Source of the DNA: a virus
DNA length: 39,146 nt
Strand: one strand, 5' to 3'
IMG/VR virus record: IMGVR_UViG_3300029319_006992
Location: 1 to 39,146 of that record
How positions within the stretch are numbered: the first letter of the stretch is position 1; each line of letters starts with the position of its first letter. Of the stretch, positions 37,202 to 39,146 are shown piece by piece. Position numbers and translations under genes: made by a program. The notes beneath the pieces were generated by a model. The model saw nothing but the letters and a program-made list of their open reading frames with translations, ran no database searches and was not told the DNA's origin.

Positions 37202-37452
37202 CTAACACAGACAACTCGGTTCTCTAAAAGCAGATGGTATTGCCTGCCTTCAAAAACAATAACCTCTGGATCTGTACTGTGTGCAATAACTACATCGCCC
37301 ACTTCTAGCCCTAAAGAACAATCACTAGCCGTGCTAAGTACCTCGTAAGATACATGTGTCTTCTCTTGGTACTCCTCTGGGATAATAAAAGAGTTCTTAT
37401 TCTCTTTCTCTTGATATGGCTGCACTAGCAGCCTGCGATTCACTGGTTTCAT
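37198..37452 (-). CDS. GroES-like co-chaperonin, 84 aa
   Basis: Starts at the ATG at 37452 (ATGA with the upstream stop). MKPVNRRLLVQPYQEKENKN matches the GroES opening (x-x-P-L-x-D-R-V-x-V-x), followed by a mobile-loop-sized segment (SFIIPEEYQEKTHVSYEVLS), LEVGDVVIAHSTDPEVIVFE and GRQYHLLLENRVVCVS, the usual order including V-G-D and a final E-x-x-I-L-like strand. Phage co-chaperonins (T4 gp31 type) are similarly divergent. It is the likely partner of the GroEL at 15351. It meets the vWA gene tail to tail with a 4-base overlap. Confidence 0.72.
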   Translation of the reverse strand: MKPVNRRLLVQPYQEKENKNSFIIPEEYQEKTHVSYEVLSTASDCSLGLEVGDVVIAHSTDPEVIVFEGRQYHLLLENRVVCVS

Positions 37453-37679
37453 AATTCTGTCCAATACTCTGAAATCATTGCAAACTCAACTTGTGTGACA
37501 GTGCCCCACTCTCGAAGACCGCAATGCTTGCAGTAACATTCGATTGCAACGTGCCCATCTGGTAAAGCCCTGCTTTGACCTGATGGTAGCCAGGTGTGTT
37601 TATTCTTGTTTTGCTTTTCTTCTCTTTCACAAAAACCATCTTTGAGGTCTTGTGGCATAATAAAGTTTAGAGTAGCCAT
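37449..37679 (-). CDS. hypothetical zinc-binding-like protein, 76 aa
   Basis: AAAGGAG precedes the ATG at 37679. The second half has CYCKHCGLREWGTVTQ, a C-x2-C knuckle, with a further Cys near residue 17 (FCEREEKQN). Beta strands follow to the end. It is coupled by ATGA to the GroES-like gene. Function unknown. Confidence 0.65.
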   Translation of the reverse strand: MATLNFIMPQDLKDGFCEREEKQNKNKHTWLPSGQSRALPDGHVAIECYCKHCGLREWGTVTQVEFAMISEYWTEL

Positions 37680-37724
37680 AGCGGGCTCCTTTCATCTTTA
37701 TAATATATTATTTAGTTTTTATTG

Positions 37725-39146
37725 TTAAGTTATTTCACACGCACCACCTGCACAGGCCGCTTCGCCCTTCAGGTCAGTGTTGTCATCAAACTCAACAATC
37801 TTTGTAAGATCCAAAGAAGTCAGCGACTTAACCATCTCTTCGTATTGCTCCTTAGTGCAATTCTCAAATGGCGCTTGGACATATGTGCCGCCGTCATCAG
37901 GCAACACACTCAATCCGTTGTAGCTAACGTTGTTGTCCCACATCCACTCTCCAACTTCTTCCCACTCGTCTTCTTTAATCGAGATGGTAGCAGAGACATT
38001 GTGTGTGTTTTGCCCTGTTCTGTGACCTGGGCGAATCCACTCCTTAGTAACCTTCCTGACTCTGTTTAGCAAATCCAAAGCAGACTCAGTTCTCAAGATT
38101 GAACCATCAGGGGCTTTCTGAGGGATGCCAATGACCGCTGTGTCATGAGGGCGGAAATAGTCATCTTCTACAAGTTCTGGGTGATGGATTGCTAGGTGGG
38201 CATAGATTGCCTCATTCTTGCCAACACGTAGGCGACGAATATAATAATCATTGTGCCATGCGTGAATACCGCTCGATGTTCCAAGTGTCAATGAGGTTGT
38301 GCCAGCAGGCTTAACGCATGTGGTACGAGAAGCTGATCTGATGCCAATAAGCTCAGACACTCTGACATTTTCTTTCTTGACGTTTTGCGAGGCTTCCTTT
38401 AAGGAGATGCCATCTGCAAGAACACGACCTGAAGCAATGCCTGTTAATGAAACGCCAATAAGAGCATCTCTTTCTGTGGTTCGTTGCCATACTGGTCGGA
38501 GATAGTGAAAGTCTGTGTAGCCCGCTTGGAGCGTGCCAATGAACGCTGCTGCTTGGACTCTTTCATTTAGATCTTCTTGACTAGTAATATTGCTAGCGTT
38601 GACCTCTGTCAAGTTACAGAATTGGTGTGGTCTAAGAGCAATTTCACAGCATGGGTTTGTACCCCAGTCTTTATCATTAGACAGATAAAATCCTGGCTCT
38701 CCTGCTCCCGAAGCTCGAATTCTTTCCCACAGGTTCATAAAATATTCTTTGTCTACTTTATGCCGCAGCAAAACAACAGAGTTGTTAGCTCGCCCACGCT
38801 GTGGGTTTGTTTCCCACCAGTTGCCCGACTTTGCTGCGATCATCTCATCGTCGTCTGCCGAAAATAAAGAAATGAGTGCTGCTCGACGGATGCCGCCAGC
38901 CAACACGGCGTCAGCAATATGGCACACGATGTCGTGGACTTCAATAGCGGACAGCTTGCTTCCATCTTCCTTTTCAGAAAGAACGCCCTCTACTTTAACC
39001 AAGCACTCTTTAAGTGGTTGTGGTCCTGGAGCTTTGCCACCAGAGGTTACGAGGCGAGCACCTTTAGCACGAATATCGCTATAATCAAATCGTAGCCGTG
39101 AGCCACCGAAGAAGTAACTGCGAATAAGATATTTGACGGCATCAGC
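37725..39146 (-). CDS. nrdJ: class II (B12-dependent) ribonucleotide reductase, C-terminal part (runs off right edge)
   Basis: Reduces ribonucleotides to deoxyribonucleotides using an adenosylcobalamin radical. The open frame continues to the window end. Visible: FDYSDIRAKGARLVTSGGKA, GDGS-like LSAIEVHDIVCHIADAVLAG, GIRRAALISLFSADD, the N-C-C-E-I...C-N-L-T-E-V-N active-site block, RTTCVKPAGTTSLTLGTSSG and IHAWHNDYYIRRLRVG, and a C-terminal Cys pair (ACAGGACEIT, five residues apart). That pair passes electrons to the active site. The pattern matches the monomeric Lactobacillus-type enzyme. About 470 residues are present of a probable 700 or more. Glutaredoxin at 10944 is the likely reductant. 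Confidence 0.92.
   Translation of the reverse strand, partial: ADAVKYLIRSYFFGGSRLRFDYSDIRAKGARLVTSGGKAPGPQPLKECLVKVEGVLSEKEDGSKLSAIEVHDIVCHIADAVLAGGIRRAALISLFSADDDEMIAAKSGNWWETNPQRGRANNSVVLLRHKVDKEYFMNLWERIRASGAGEPGFYLSNDKDWGTNPCCEIALRPHQFCNLTEVNASNITSQEDLNERVQAAAFIGTLQAGYTDFHYLRPVWQRTTERDALIGVSLTGIASGRVLADGISLKEASQNVKKENVRVSELIGIRSASRTTCVKPAGTTSLTLGTSSGIHAWHNDYYIRRLRVGKNEAIYAHLAIHHPELVEDDYFRPHDTAVIGIPQKAPDGSILRTESALDLLNRVRKVTKEWIRPGHRTGQNTHNVSATISIKEDEWEEVGEWMWDNNVSYNGLSVLPDDGGTYVQAPFENCTKEQYEEMVKSLTSLDLTKIVEFDDNTDLKGEAACAGGACEIT

Noticed and set aside
1-39146. tRNA genes, CRISPR arrays or insertion sequences
   Set aside because: None recognised by eye; no regularly spaced repeats with spacers, no transposase, and gaps between genes are too short for most RNA genes. 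A covariance-model scan would be decisive.

Overview
The window looks like part of a large tailed-phage (or phage-like) genome. Genes are tightly packed, with repeated ATGA, GTGA and TAATG stop/start overlaps and many very small membrane or zinc-binding ORFs. No ribosomal or central-metabolism genes are visible. The recognisable set is typical of a big virulent phage: DNA polymerase III alpha, class II ribonucleotide reductase, glutaredoxin, dUTPase, an IMP dehydrogenase/GMP reductase family enzyme, two N6-adenine methyltransferases, ClpP, GroEL and a GroES-like protein. Nearly everything is on the minus strand; the plus-strand genes are 7960-8628 and 35183-37201. The host is not named by the sequence. 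The lipoproteins and signal peptides imply a diderm bacterium, and the MopE-type metal-binding repeats joined to a von Willebrand A domain (35945-37201) are common in Myxococcota and related delta-proteobacterial lineages, so such a host is a reasonable inference. No tRNA, rRNA, CRISPR array or insertion sequence was recognised.

Layout, left to right. 1-3668: a nuclease-like fragment, a zinc-finger ORF reachable only by a -1 shift at an A9 run, an unknown 382-residue protein, a lipoprotein, a run of tiny membrane or secreted proteins, and an Hc1-type histone H1-like protein. 3687-15319: nucleotide and DNA-modification genes (dUTPase, MT-A70 methylase, RNase H-like protein), an HTH protein divergent from a J-domain protein, a permuted NlpC/P60-like protein, glutaredoxin, a eukaryotic-type phosphomannomutase, a membrane metalloprotease-like protein and many unknowns. 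15351-20636: a unit of tagged protein, 663-residue unknown, Dam methylase and GroEL, ending in a hairpin terminator. 20640-24618: L,D-transpeptidase-like protein, ClpP, a very acidic protein, a sigma-region-4-like HTH protein, a GuaB/GuaC-type enzyme and a zinc-ribbon protein.

24674-28840 is the most striking part. It is one unit of small, mostly unrelated proteins, nearly all beginning with the same 15-residue segment (consensus M-K-I-T-K-x-x-L-x-x-I-I-K-E-E). Two more tagged genes lie at 4677-5210 and 19914-20606. The segment resembles in design the N-terminal capsid-targeting peptides of the phage T4 internal head proteins, which end in an (I/L)-x-E cleavage site. I infer a family of head-packaged (injected) or head-assembly proteins, including a P-loop kinase. 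A TATTTATA motif precedes three of these tagged transcription units.

28902-39146: the DnaE-type polymerase behind a near-consensus sigma70 promoter. Next comes an envelope module: a PDZ-less M50 site-2 protease, a single-pass coiled-coil protein and a trypsin-like lipoprotein protease on the minus strand, with three exported proteins on the plus strand that end in the MopE/vWA lipoprotein. The GroES-like protein and the C-terminal part of a B12-dependent ribonucleotide reductase close the window.
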